Part shown: positions 50,450 through 58,870 of the stretch, in pieces
Layout of the letters: each line of letters begins with the position of its first letter
How positions within the stretch are numbered: the first letter of the stretch is position 1
DNA from: an uncultured Bacilli bacterium
GTDB lineage: Bacteria > Bacillota_I > Bacilli_A > RF39 > UBA660
Length of the DNA stretch: 64,000 nt
Direction: 5' to 3'
Assembly: GCA_910577505.1 (NCBI GenBank)
Contig: CAJTLN010000001.1
Coordinates: 248,001 to 312,000 of the forward strand
Notes under the pieces: generated by a model
Databases searched by the model: none
What the model was told of the DNA's origin: nothing
Seen by the model: only the letters and a program-made list of their open reading frames with translations
Position numbers and translations under genes: made by a program

Positions 50450-52816
50450 ATGATAAGTTTAAATTGGGTAAAAGATTATGTTGACATTGAAAAAGAAGAT
50501 TTAAAAGAATTAGCTGTTAAAGTAACTAAAGCTGGTGTTAATGTTGAAAAAGTTATAAATAATCATATTGACAACTTAGTAATAGGTGAAGTCTTAGAAT
50601 GTGCTATGCATCCTGATAGTGACCACTTACATATTTGTCAAGTTAATATAGGTAGTTCTACTACTCAAATAGTATGCGGAGCACCAAATGTTAAAGCAGG
50701 AATTAAAGTATTAGTTGCACTACCTGGTTGTGTTCTTCCTGGCGATTTTGAAATAAAAGCAGGTAAAATACGTGGTCAAGAATCTAATGGTATGATTTGC
50801 GCTTTATTTGAGCTAGGTGTTGAAGAAAAAACAGAAGAAACTTATGCTAAAGGAATAGAAGTTCTTGAAACAGATTTAGAGCCTGGTACAGACGCAAACA
50901 TCCATTTAGGTACAGATGACACATTATATGAGTTAGACATCCACAAGCACCGTAATAATGACTGTTACTACCATATCGGATTTGCATATGAAATAGCAAG
51001 TATTCTAGGTAAAAAAGTTACATTACCAGAAGACAAACATAATGAAATAGCGGATGATGTTAATAATCATATTGCACTTAAAGTTGAAACAGAAAAATGT
51101 CCATATTATACAGCTAAAATGGTAAAAGGTGTTGAAATAAAAGAGTCACCAGATTTTATCAAAAAAAGACTAATCTCTGCTGGTATGAGACCTATAAACA
51201 ACGTTGTAGATATTTCCAACTACGTAATGCTTGAATATGGTCAGCCACTTCACTTCTTTGATAAAAATAAACTGGGAGATAATATCTTAGTAAGACAAGC
51301 AAAAGAAAATGAAACAATAATTACATTAGATGGTCAAAAAAGAGACCTTCTAACTAGCGATATAGTTATTACAGATGGAGAAAAACCTGTATGTATAGCT
51401 GGAGTCATGGGTGGAGAAAATACAGATGTAGATGAAAATACAAAAGATATATTAATTGAATCTGCTATCTTTAATGCAGTAAGCATTAGATACACATCAT
51501 CTCGTCTAGATTTACGTAGTGAAGCATCAATTAGATATGGAAAAGGACTATCTTTTGAGTATACAGATGCTGCAATGGAAAGAGCTTGCTACCTATTAGA
51601 AAAATATGCTAATGCAACAGTTCTAAGCGGTATAGCTAAACATGACACTATAGATAAAAGAGAAAAAATAGTTAAATTCAAAACTAAAGAGGTTTCAACT
51701 CTATTAGGTCTTGAACTAACAGATCAAGATGTTGAAACAGAGCTAGATCGTTTAATGTTCGATTATAAATTAGATAAAGATACATTTACTGTCACAATAC
51801 CTCGTCGTCGCCTAGATATTGATCCAAATGTTAATGATATTGCTGAAGAAATAGGTCGTCTATATGGATATGAAAACTTAAGTAGTACTTTACCAAGAAT
51901 TCCAACACGTCGTGGCGTATATGTAGGAGATGTAGGTATAAGAAAGGAAATATCTAGAAGATTAAGAACATTAGGACTTAATGAAGTTAAAAACTATACA
52001 TTAACAAGTCCAGATATGGCATCTAAATTTAGATATGAAGAAAAAAATCAAATAACTCTACCAAATCCTATGAGCAGTGACAAATCAGTTATTAGAACTT
52101 CTTTATTACCTTCATTAATTAATAACTATGAATATAATAAAGCTCGTAATATAAAAGATATTAATATTTATGAAATAGCAAAAACATATGATTCATCATA
52201 TAATGAAGATACTAAAATTTCTATTCTTATGAAAGGTAATTACTTAGTAAATGAATGGCAGCATACTATCGTTAAATGTGATTTCTATTGTTTAAAAGGA
52301 ATCGTAGAAAACTTACTTGATTATCTAGGATTCAAAAATAGATATACTTTCGAAGCTTGTGAAGCTCCAGAAATGCATCCTGGAATAACAGCTAAAATAT
52401 TATTAGATAGAAATGAAATAGGTATTATTGGTCGTGTTCATCCTTCATACAAAAAAGATGAAGTATATATAGCAGAAATATCTATGACAGCATTATATAA
52501 TGCAAAAATTAAACCATTAAAATTTAAAGAAGCTTCAAAATATCCAGAAATAATTAAAGATGTAGCATTTGTTGTAGAAAACAATGTAGAAAGTGAAGTT
52601 ATTAAATCTCAAATAAAGAAATCTGGCGGAAGACTATTAGATAGCATAGATGTATTCGATCTATATGAAAATATTGAAGCTGGTAAAAAATCTATTGCTT
52701 ATAAATTGGTATTTAAAGATTCTAGTAGAACATTATCAGACGAAGAAGTTATGGAAATATTTAATAAGATAATAAGTGAAGTAGAATCTAAAATAGGAGC
52801 TAAATTAAGAAGTTAA
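50450..52816 (+). CDS. pheT: Phenylalanine--tRNA ligase beta subunit
   Basis: 788 aa from ATG 50450 (RBS AAGGAAGTG overlaps the pheS end). Domains in order: EMAP/tRNA-binding fold (VIGEVLECAMHPDSDHLHICQVN, about 40-150), B3/4 editing domain (about 205-390), B5 (about 400-470), catalytic-like core, and C-terminal anticodon-binding FDX-ACB domain (about 695-788, SKYPEIIKDVAFVVENN). Forms the (alpha-beta)2 enzyme. Confidence 0.96.
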   Translation: MISLNWVKDYVDIEKEDLKELAVKVTKAGVNVEKVINNHIDNLVIGEVLECAMHPDSDHLHICQVNIGSSTTQIVCGAPNVKAGIKVLVALPGCVLPGDFEIKAGKIRGQESNGMICALFELGVEEKTEETYAKGIEVLETDLEPGTDANIHLGTDDTLYELDIHKHRNNDCYYHIGFAYEIASILGKKVTLPEDKHNEIADDVNNHIALKVETEKCPYYTAKMVKGVEIKESPDFIKKRLISAGMRPINNVVDISNYVMLEYGQPLHFFDKNKLGDNILVRQAKENETIITLDGQKRDLLTSDIVITDGEKPVCIAGVMGGENTDVDENTKDILIESAIFNAVSIRYTSSRLDLRSEASIRYGKGLSFEYTDAAMERACYLLEKYANATVLSGIAKHDTIDKREKIVKFKTKEVSTLLGLELTDQDVETELDRLMFDYKLDKDTFTVTIPRRRLDIDPNVNDIAEEIGRLYGYENLSSTLPRIPTRRGVYVGDVGIRKEISRRLRTLGLNEVKNYTLTSPDMASKFRYEEKNQITLPNPMSSDKSVIRTSLLPSLINNYEYNKARNIKDINIYEIAKTYDSSYNEDTKISILMKGNYLVNEWQHTIVKCDFYCLKGIVENLLDYLGFKNRYTFEACEAPEMHPGITAKILLDRNEIGIIGRVHPSYKKDEVYIAEISMTALYNAKIKPLKFKEASKYPEIIKDVAFVVENNVESEVIKSQIKKSGGRLLDSIDVFDLYENIEAGKKSIAYKLVFKDSSRTLSDEEVMEIFNKIISEVESKIGAKLRS

Positions 52817-52842
52817 GAGTGAATAAAATTCACTCTTTTTTA
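52815..52842 (+). terminator. Terminator after pheT
   Basis: AAGAGTGAA/TTCACTCTT perfect 9-bp stem with a 5-base loop and T run. Confidence 0.9.
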
Positions 52843-52906
52843 TGTTCAGATAAAAATAAAAAATAACCATAATATATATAATAATCAAGATAAAACTATA
52901 GCTGAA

Positions 52907-53011
52907 ATGCATAATGAAACAAAAGTTGAAAAGAATAAAGAAGAATATTCTATATGTTCAATAGATAACAAAAAGGCATTACGTATAAAAGAAATAAAAA
53001 AAGAAGTATAA
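52907..53011 (+). pseudogene. Short gene remnant in the pheT-surface operon gap
   Basis: The 336-base gap 52817-53152 has one open frame that continues upstream of ATG 52907 without an in-frame start, ends at TAA 53009-53011 and runs into its own terminator hairpin. It encodes a 34-residue Lys/Glu-rich peptide (MHNETKVEKNKEE... IKKEV). No RBS is seen. It is likely the 3' scrap of a lost gene. The rest of the gap shows only terminators. Confidence 0.35.
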
Positions 53012-53026
53012 TACTTCTTTTTTTAT
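53001..53026 (+). terminator. Terminator after the gene remnant
   Basis: AAGAAGTA/TACTTCTT stem with a 3-base loop TAA and a T run. Confidence 0.75.
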
Positions 53027-53115
53027 TAATTATAAGCCTTTTAAACTATATTGTTAAGTAAAAAGATAAATTATACATTTTAAATAAAACAATCTTTAAA
53101 AAGCCTAAAAACATA

Positions 53116-53144
53116 CAAAAACTTGATATTTCTATCAAGTTTTA
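53116..53144 (-). terminator. Terminator of the surface-protein operon
   Basis: ACTTGATA/TATCAAGT stem with a 4-base loop; on the minus strand it is followed by a T run (plus-strand A run 53116-53120). Confidence 0.85.
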
Positions 53145-53152
53145 TTTATTAA

Positions 53153-55318
53153 CTATTTTTGACCTGCTGTATAAGATTTAGTTTGAGTTTTAGTTTTACC
53201 AGTAAACTCCCAACCTTCTAAGTAAGACTTCTCACTCCATGTATATTTATATGAAGTATTAGTTTCAGTAGAAGCATTAGCATCAATAGTTATTGTAGAT
53301 TGTTTAGTACACTTATCACCATTTAAAGTATAACCCTCAGGACAAGTATATCCTTTAAGTTCCCCCTTAACAGTCTTAATACACTTAGTACCTTCTAATT
53401 TAGCATCAGCATCTTCACAATAATATCCTTCGCCTTTTATAACTTTTGTACAAGTCATATTTTCTCCTTCTCCATTAGATTCGTATCCAGAAGGACAACT
53501 ATATGAATATCTCTTAACTGCATTAGCACTAATCTTATATTCACATTTCTTTAATGATGAATTATATGTATAACCAGAAGGACAACTATAAGTAGATTGA
53601 CCTTGACTAGGAGTAGCATTTGTAGTAAGTGTACAAGTAGAACCATTTAATGTACCACCATTAGGACAACTATAATATCCTTTACCAGTACTTGGAGTAG
53701 CACTATAAGTCTTTGTACAAGTAGTACCATTTCTAGTATAACCAGAAGGACAACTATATGTAGTAGATGGTGTAGCATTAGCTGTTAAAGTACAAGTAGA
53801 ACCATTTCTTGTGCCACCATTAGGACAACTATATGAAGTACTTGAACTAGCAGCTTGTGTTTGAGTAGTAGTTTTACTACAAGTAGAACCATTCTTAGTC
53901 CATCCACTAGGACAACTATATGTAGTAGAAGTACTTCTAGTATAATAAATATATTTATACCAAATACCTTTATTTCCACAAGGACTACCACAAGTAGCAC
54001 CAGAAACTGCACCTTGAAGTACTAGTTTAGAAGTATTACCAGTATATCCTTTTGAAGATGAAGTATAATATTGTGTTCCTTTATTTACCCATCCACCATA
54101 AGATGTAGAAGCACTAGCAGCTTGAGTTTGAGTACTAGATTTACTACAAGTAGAACCATTTCTTGTCCATCCACTAGGACAACTATATGAAGTACTTGAA
54201 GTAGCATTATAAACTTTATAACAACTAGAACCATTCTTAGAATATCCAGAAGGACAACTATATGTAGTATTTGAACTAGCATTTGTAGTTAAAGTACAAG
54301 TAGAACCATTTAATGTACCACCATTAGGACAACTATAAGATGTTGAACCAGAATTATAAGTAGCAGTATAAGTTTTTGTACAAGTAGTACCATTTCTAGT
54401 ATAACCAGAAGGACAACTATAACTTATATCACCCTTTTTCTCAGTAGCATCAGTATATTTAATACAATATGAACCATTAATTACATATCCAGAAGGACAA
54501 CTATAATCAGTTCCAACCTCTTTTTTAATTGGTTCAGCCTTAATAATTTGATCTTTACCATATTTAGCATCAGTAGTAACTACTCTATCAGGATCATATA
54601 GTGGAGTAGCATCTATTGTAGCTCCAGTAGTAGTCTTTATACATTTTGTTCCATTCTTTACATAACCCTCAGGACAAGTATAAATAGTTTTTGAAGTAGT
54701 AACTGCTTTTCTATGTTGATATAAAGTAACAGTTATTTGATATCCATTACCTTTAGAGTCTCCAACTGGATCATCATGATCAACTCTTTCAGTATCTGTT
54801 CCTCCTGAAGGAACTTCTGGGTTAGTAGCTATTTGACCAGAATTTGAATTATTTCCGTTATTTATTATTGTTGTACAAGTTCCATTTGAACATATATTAG
54901 TACATCCAATAGTATCAAGAATATAATCGCTTTGATCACCACAATTTAACTGAACTTTTAAACTATATTCAGAATCTGATAGTTTAGTAACTTCTACTTT
55001 ACTATTAGCTTCATCACATGTCTTTCCATCTTTATCAGTAAATCTGATAATCATTTTATTATCTATCATTTCTTTTAATGTCATTGAAGATTTATCTCCA
55101 ACATTTTTTGGCAATTTGTCAACAGTATAGTAATTTCTAGCCGCTTCTTGCATTGTTTTTATATTATTACTATAAACTGAATCATAAAATACATCTAGAT
55201 TAGGTTTTGGGAATAATACTATTAATAATAAAATAAATAATGCGAACATAATTATTTTAATTATAATATCTTTCCAATTAATACCAACTCTATATGTAAC
55301 GTTTTCATTATCGTACAT
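53153..55318 (-). CDS. Membrane-anchored surface protein with 13 Cys-rich modules
   Basis: 721 aa. A short cytosolic start is followed by a membrane helix (IIIKIIMFALFILLLIVLFP, about 19-38), so most of the protein is outside. Residues about 45-150 form a small domain with four or more Cys (GKTCDEANSKVEV, LNCGDQSDYI). From about residue 200 a module repeats: Y-[ST]-C-P-x-G-[YWG]-x-x-N-G-x-x-C, about 25-29 residues each, 13 copies by my count, one of them interrupted by an insert with CGSPCG. The two Cys per module may form a disulfide. Ser/Thr-rich spacers separate them. Function unknown; adhesin or stalk is a guess. Second gene of an operon with the J-domain-like protein. Confidence 0.8.
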   Translation of the reverse strand: MYDNENVTYRVGINWKDIIIKIIMFALFILLLIVLFPKPNLDVFYDSVYSNNIKTMQEAARNYYTVDKLPKNVGDKSSMTLKEMIDNKMIIRFTDKDGKTCDEANSKVEVTKLSDSEYSLKVQLNCGDQSDYILDTIGCTNICSNGTCTTIINNGNNSNSGQIATNPEVPSGGTDTERVDHDDPVGDSKGNGYQITVTLYQHRKAVTTSKTIYTCPEGYVKNGTKCIKTTTGATIDATPLYDPDRVVTTDAKYGKDQIIKAEPIKKEVGTDYSCPSGYVINGSYCIKYTDATEKKGDISYSCPSGYTRNGTTCTKTYTATYNSGSTSYSCPNGGTLNGSTCTLTTNASSNTTYSCPSGYSKNGSSCYKVYNATSSTSYSCPSGWTRNGSTCSKSSTQTQAASASTSYGGWVNKGTQYYTSSSKGYTGNTSKLVLQGAVSGATCGSPCGNKGIWYKYIYYTRSTSTTYSCPSGWTKNGSTCSKTTTQTQAASSSTSYSCPNGGTRNGSTCTLTANATPSTTYSCPSGYTRNGTTCTKTYSATPSTGKGYYSCPNGGTLNGSTCTLTTNATPSQGQSTYSCPSGYTYNSSLKKCEYKISANAVKRYSYSCPSGYESNGEGENMTCTKVIKGEGYYCEDADAKLEGTKCIKTVKGELKGYTCPEGYTLNGDKCTKQSTITIDANASTETNTSYKYTWSEKSYLEGWEFTGKTKTQTKSYTAGQK

Positions 55319-55338
55319 AACTATTCCTCCTTCATAAA

Positions 55339-56733
55339 TTATTTAGTAAGTGTTTGACCAGAATTCATAGTGTAATTATTTAATGCCATACCTTCCATAT
55401 CGCCTTGAATTCTTTGACCAAAAGTTTGCCCATCAATTAATACATCTTCGATTCCCCATTCGTAATCACATCCATTATTTATCCATGCTTGAATTTCATC
55501 TAATGAAACATGATCTGGTTCATCTCCTAAAAATTTATTATATACTTCCCAAGAAGTTTGAGTAGAAGCAATAACCTTATTGTTTTCATCTCTTACTTCA
55601 TAGTGGTTAGCAAATATTAATTGTGCATCAATTGTAAGTAACATTGCAGATGCGTGGTTAGCAAGAATTTGTTCACTTGTAAATGTATAAGTATATTCTT
55701 GTTTATCTTCATATATAGTAATAGTACATCCATTACCTTTCATAATGTCTGCCATTACTTGACCAACTTCAGCATAAATCTTATTAATTTCTTCTCTATC
55801 AGTTGTTGAATAAATTTGTTCACGTTTTTGTTGCATCCATTGAGTTAATGGATAAACACCATTTTGTTCATATTCAGCAAAAGCTCCAGCAAAGTTAATA
55901 GGTTTTACATTTGTGGCAGCTTCAACAGCCATATCTTTAAAGTCGTCGTTGCCAGTTGCATAAACAACATGATATAAGTATTCATCAGTATTTAGCGGAG
56001 AAATCAATAAATTCAATAGATTTAAATGAAGTACATCAATTTCTTCCATTGTTTCAGGAGTATAAACACCATTTGCATACAATATTAAAGTAGTAATTTC
56101 TTCTACAGAATATAGTGATCCAGAAGTTGGATTAATAATATTCATAGCTTTTAATTCATTAGCTAAAGCAGTAGCTCTTTCTTGAACTAAAGCACTATCC
56201 TTTATACTACCATACTGTACAGCAGCAGGAATGTCCTTTTCTTCTGGTTCTTGACCTTCTTGTTCTTGTCCTTCTGCTCCTTGACCTTCTGATTGACTCT
56301 CTCCTTGTTCTTGAGATTGTTCTGGTTCTTGACTAGGAGTTTGACTTTCAGGAGTATCTTTTTCAGCAGATGTTTCATATCCTACTTGATTTGATTCAGC
56401 ATTAGAATTACGTTTAGTTAAAGCATAAGTACCAGCAAATATAGAAACAGCAACAGCCGCAGCAACAGCACCAGCTACTATTTTTACACCTAAACCACTA
56501 CGTTTACGAGTTGGTTCTTCTTCACCATCTAAAACTTCTTCAAACTCATCAACTAAAGTATCGTGAGCATAATTTAACTCATCAAATAATTCATTAAATT
56601 CATCTCTTGTAATTTTACCTGTATTTCTCTCGATATAAAGTTCTGTCATTTTATCATTATAAGCTTCTTCGATTTCTTCATAAGTAGCATCTTTTTTTAA
56701 TCCTAAAATTTCATATAATCTTTTTAATTTCAT
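55339..56733 (-). CDS. Membrane protein with J-domain-like N-terminus
   Basis: 464 aa, RBS GGGGGAAA on the minus strand. Residues 1-70 resemble a J domain (RLYEILGLKKDATYEEIEEAYNDKM...ELNYAHDTLVD), but the HPD motif that activates DnaK is absent. After a basic stretch (RKR) there is one membrane helix (about 83-105: KIVAGAVAAAVAVSIFAGTYA), then a Gln/Glu/Ser/Pro-rich linker (about 115-165) and an outer helical domain (about 170-464). The cytosolic J-like part and outer domain suggest a link between inside and surface. It is the first gene of the operon with the Cys-rich surface protein. No full-length family recognised. Confidence 0.7.
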   Translation of the reverse strand: MKLKRLYEILGLKKDATYEEIEEAYNDKMTELYIERNTGKITRDEFNELFDELNYAHDTLVDEFEEVLDGEEEPTRKRSGLGVKIVAGAVAAAVAVSIFAGTYALTKRNSNAESNQVGYETSAEKDTPESQTPSQEPEQSQEQGESQSEGQGAEGQEQEGQEPEEKDIPAAVQYGSIKDSALVQERATALANELKAMNIINPTSGSLYSVEEITTLILYANGVYTPETMEEIDVLHLNLLNLLISPLNTDEYLYHVVYATGNDDFKDMAVEAATNVKPINFAGAFAEYEQNGVYPLTQWMQQKREQIYSTTDREEINKIYAEVGQVMADIMKGNGCTITIYEDKQEYTYTFTSEQILANHASAMLLTIDAQLIFANHYEVRDENNKVIASTQTSWEVYNKFLGDEPDHVSLDEIQAWINNGCDYEWGIEDVLIDGQTFGQRIQGDMEGMALNNYTMNSGQTLTK

Positions 56734-56870
56734 AAAATTTCCCCCTTTGAAAATAAATTTCTTTTCGAGAAACTACACTACCACATACAAAGATAAAAGT
56801 CAACTTTATCCTATTATATATAAGCATAAATTTGTTTCTCCAAAAGTCCATACTTTCCTTTGATTATTGA

Positions 56871-56899
56871 ATTATAACATTGACATATTATATTGTCAA
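56871..56899 (-). promoter_or_regulatory. Consensus promoter of the surface-protein operon
   Basis: On the minus strand, TTGACA (56899-56894), 17 bases and TATAAT (56876-56871) with TG one base upstream: a perfect sigma-70/sigma-A promoter. The transcript would have a leader of about 130 bases. The -35 box also forms one arm of a TTGACA/TGTCAA inverted repeat. Confidence 0.88.
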
Positions 56900-56943
56900 A
56901 ATTTGCTAAGTTCTCTCAAATAATTTCTTTTTCTTTTAACTTA

Positions 56944-56952
56944 TGTTATAAT
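56944..56952 (+). promoter_or_regulatory. ssrA promoter (extended -10)
   Basis: TGTTATAAT, 12 bases before the mature tmRNA 5' end; the -35 region is T-rich only. Confidence 0.6.
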
Positions 56953-56964
56953 TACTACACATAT

Positions 56965-57327
56965 GGGGCAGACTTGGTTTCGACAGGTTATATCCCGGTA
57001 TGACTGCAAGTGGTTGAATACCTAAATTCAAAAATTAAAATAAAATGACGAAACTTCATATAGTTTCGCTCCTGCTTTTGTAGCAGCCTAATATAAGGTA
57101 TAGGAGCACTCTTAATTACTTTTATCTATAGGGTAATATAAGGGTTAATATATATAGAGTATATTATTGTATTTCCTAAGTTACAATAATGAATATTTAT
57201 TAGGATAGTTAAGATTATTTGGTACGTTATAGCCATAATCTTAATGAAATTAAAAATCTAACTAAACTTGTAGACGTTGTATTAGGGAATATCTTGGACA
57301 GGGGTTCAATTCCCCTCTGCTCCACCA
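56965..57327 (+). ncRNA. ssrA: Transfer-messenger RNA (tmRNA)
   Basis: 363 bases. The 5' end GGGGCAGACTTGG with TTCGACAGG and the 3' end GGGTTCAATTCCCC..CTGCTCCACCA form the alanyl-tRNA-like part; GGGGCAG pairs with CTGCTCC. The 3' CCA is encoded. The tag frame ends at TAA 57089-57091; reading back gives a tag of about 15 residues ending APAFVAA (frame from about 57044: NDETSYSFAPAFVAA). tmRNA rescues stalled ribosomes together with SmpB and tags the products for proteolysis. Confidence 0.95.
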
Positions 57328-57339
57328 GATTTGATTGAT

Positions 57340-57366
57340 ACTCGAGCTTATGTAGTTCGAGTTTTA
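57340..57366 (+). terminator. ssrA terminator hairpin (copy 1 of a direct repeat)
   Basis: ACTCGA/TCGAGT stem followed by TTTT, 13 bases after the tmRNA end. The same 26 bases occur again at 58786-58811. Confidence 0.75.
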
Positions 57367-57475
57367 ATATACTTAAATTTATGATAAAATATATAGGAGT
57401 TAAATTGATAATGAAAATTTAATAAACACACTTGCATATTGACAAAATCAATATCCATTACAGAAAGGTACATGT

Positions 57476-58267
57476 ATGAAAAAGAATTTATTATTAGTAG
57501 GTGCAGCTGATTCTATTGGCGTTCCTTATACAAAAGACAATTTCGATCATAAAGTTTTTTTCGAAATGATAGAATGTACTTTGGCAAATAAATACAATGT
57601 TATTTCAATTAATTGTTTTCATATGTCAACTAACAATGACAATAAATATATTGATAGTTTTATTTCTAATGATATATCCTTGTTAGAGATTAAAAATACA
57701 CAAAATAAAATGCTAAAAAAATGTAAATATTCAGGTATTTATCCTTATTTAGAGTTGCCAAAAAACTTTTTAAATCATTATCAAATAAACAAGGATGATG
57801 CAAGAGTTATAGTTAAAGATTATATCCAAAAAAATGAAACAATTTTTATTTATTCAGCATTTGTAAATGATTTATTAAAATCTAAAGGCTTGAGTCTTTT
57901 TAAACTACTTAGACCAGGAAAAATAAAAAAAGAATTAAAAAAAATAAATGTAAATAGTATTCTTTATGATATAGAAAAAAATATTGAAAAATTAATAAAT
58001 ATTAACCCTAATATTGAAATTTATATTATTGGACTATTTGTACCCACAAAAATATCATATATTAGAAAAAATGTCCGTGAATTTATCTCTAGCATTAATG
58101 ATAAATTTTATACAATCTCAGAAAAATATCATAATGTGTTTTTGATTAATAACGATAATTTAGCAATAGAAGATTTCAATAATATAGACTTTCATCCTAA
58201 CAGAAAAGGACATAAAAAAATATATAATAATTTTATTAAACAGTATGAGAAAAATAAAAGTTGTTGA
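57476..58267 (+). CDS. SGNH/GDSL hydrolase-like protein
   Basis: 263 aa, RBS AGAAAGGT. The start LLLVGAADSIGVPY (Ser13) recalls the GDSL block, and FHPNRKGHKKI near the end contains the Asp238-x-His240 dyad of block V (DxxH-type in SGNH families). A central VNSILYDIEKNIEKLININPN and IYIIGLF strand fit the flavodoxin-like core. No signal peptide, so cytosolic unless exported otherwise. Substrate unknown, probably an acyl ester. It lies in the patch between ssrA and the second terminator copy, and its very high A/T and Lys/Asn/Ile content fits an accessory gene. Confidence 0.6.
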   Translation: MKKNLLLVGAADSIGVPYTKDNFDHKVFFEMIECTLANKYNVISINCFHMSTNNDNKYIDSFISNDISLLEIKNTQNKMLKKCKYSGIYPYLELPKNFLNHYQINKDDARVIVKDYIQKNETIFIYSAFVNDLLKSKGLSLFKLLRPGKIKKELKKINVNSILYDIEKNIEKLININPNIEIYIIGLFVPTKISYIRKNVREFISSINDKFYTISEKYHNVFLINNDNLAIEDFNNIDFHPNRKGHKKIYNNFIKQYEKNKSC

Positions 58268-58381
58268 GCGTCCTTTCTTAGGGGCACCAGAAGAGGATAC
58301 ATTCGAACTCTTAAAATGAGTTAATTTTAAAAGCAAAACATAATGTTGTTAAAATATTAATATTGAAATTGTAGAACTTTA

Positions 58382-58672
58382 TTTTCGGGAGTATTAGAAA
58401 ATTAGAAAGACAAATTAACTCATCAAGATATTGGTCAAATGAATTTTTACGTAAGATATTTTGATAATGAAATTAAAGATAAGCAAGATAATCCAACTAG
58501 TGGTATAATTCTATGTTTAGACAAAAAAGACACAATAGTTAAATATTCTGTTCTTGATGATAATAAAAATTTATTTGCTTCTAAATATCAAGTATATCTA
58601 CCAACAAAAAAGGAATTAGCGTTGGAAATTAAGAAGCAAAAGGCTGAATTTAATGAAAAGGAAAGTAACTAA
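58382..58672 (+). pseudogene. YhcG-type PDDEXK nuclease, C-terminal fragment with stop
   Basis: The frame reads VLEN, a TAG stop at 58403-58405, then KDKLTHQDIGQMNFYVRYFDNEIKDKQDNPTSGIILCLDKKDTIVKY and FASKYQVYLPTKKEL. This is the end of the DUF1016/YhcG nuclease domain found next to type I restriction systems and in mobile regions. The N-terminal three quarters are missing. A 77-aa product from ATG 58439 is possible but has no good RBS. It is a decayed accessory gene. Confidence 0.75.
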
Positions 58673-58785
58673 GTATGAGAGAAACTTTAATTAATAATTT
58701 TTTAAGAATTTTAAATAATTTTAGCATTTTGTAAAAAACTATAAAAGTTGTAACGTGGCTGTTTCTCGCACCAATTAGATATCAC

Positions 58786-58812
58786 ACTCGAGCTTATGTA
58801 GTTCGAGTTTTT
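58786..58812 (+). repeat. Second copy of the ssrA terminator hairpin
   Basis: 26 bases identical to 57340-57365, again followed by T residues. It lies 1,446 bases from the first copy, and CTCGCACCA at 58765-58773 stands before it as CTCCACCA does in ssrA. Direct repeats at the 3' end of tmRNA are typical of integration sites, so this could be the far border of a small island. Confidence 0.6.
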
Positions 58813-58870
58813 ATATATTATAATTTTTGTTATAATTAACTTTATAAACAAAATGAATAGGAAGTATACA

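Noticed and set aside
53785..54282. Minus-strand Leu/Val-rich ORFs in a second frame of the surface protein gene
   Set aside because: They arise from the repetitive DNA of the module gene in another frame and have no start signals.
53600..54400. CRISPR-like array suspected from regular repeats
   Set aside because: The repeats are coding, follow codon periodicity, vary in sequence and encode the Cys-rich modules; there are no identical direct repeats with unique spacers and no cas genes.
58261..58330. Possible tRNA or further tmRNA 3' end (GGGGCACCAGA, CATTCGAAC)
   Set aside because: No cloverleaf can be drawn and the acceptor arm is missing; the similarity to ssrA is too short to claim a third copy.
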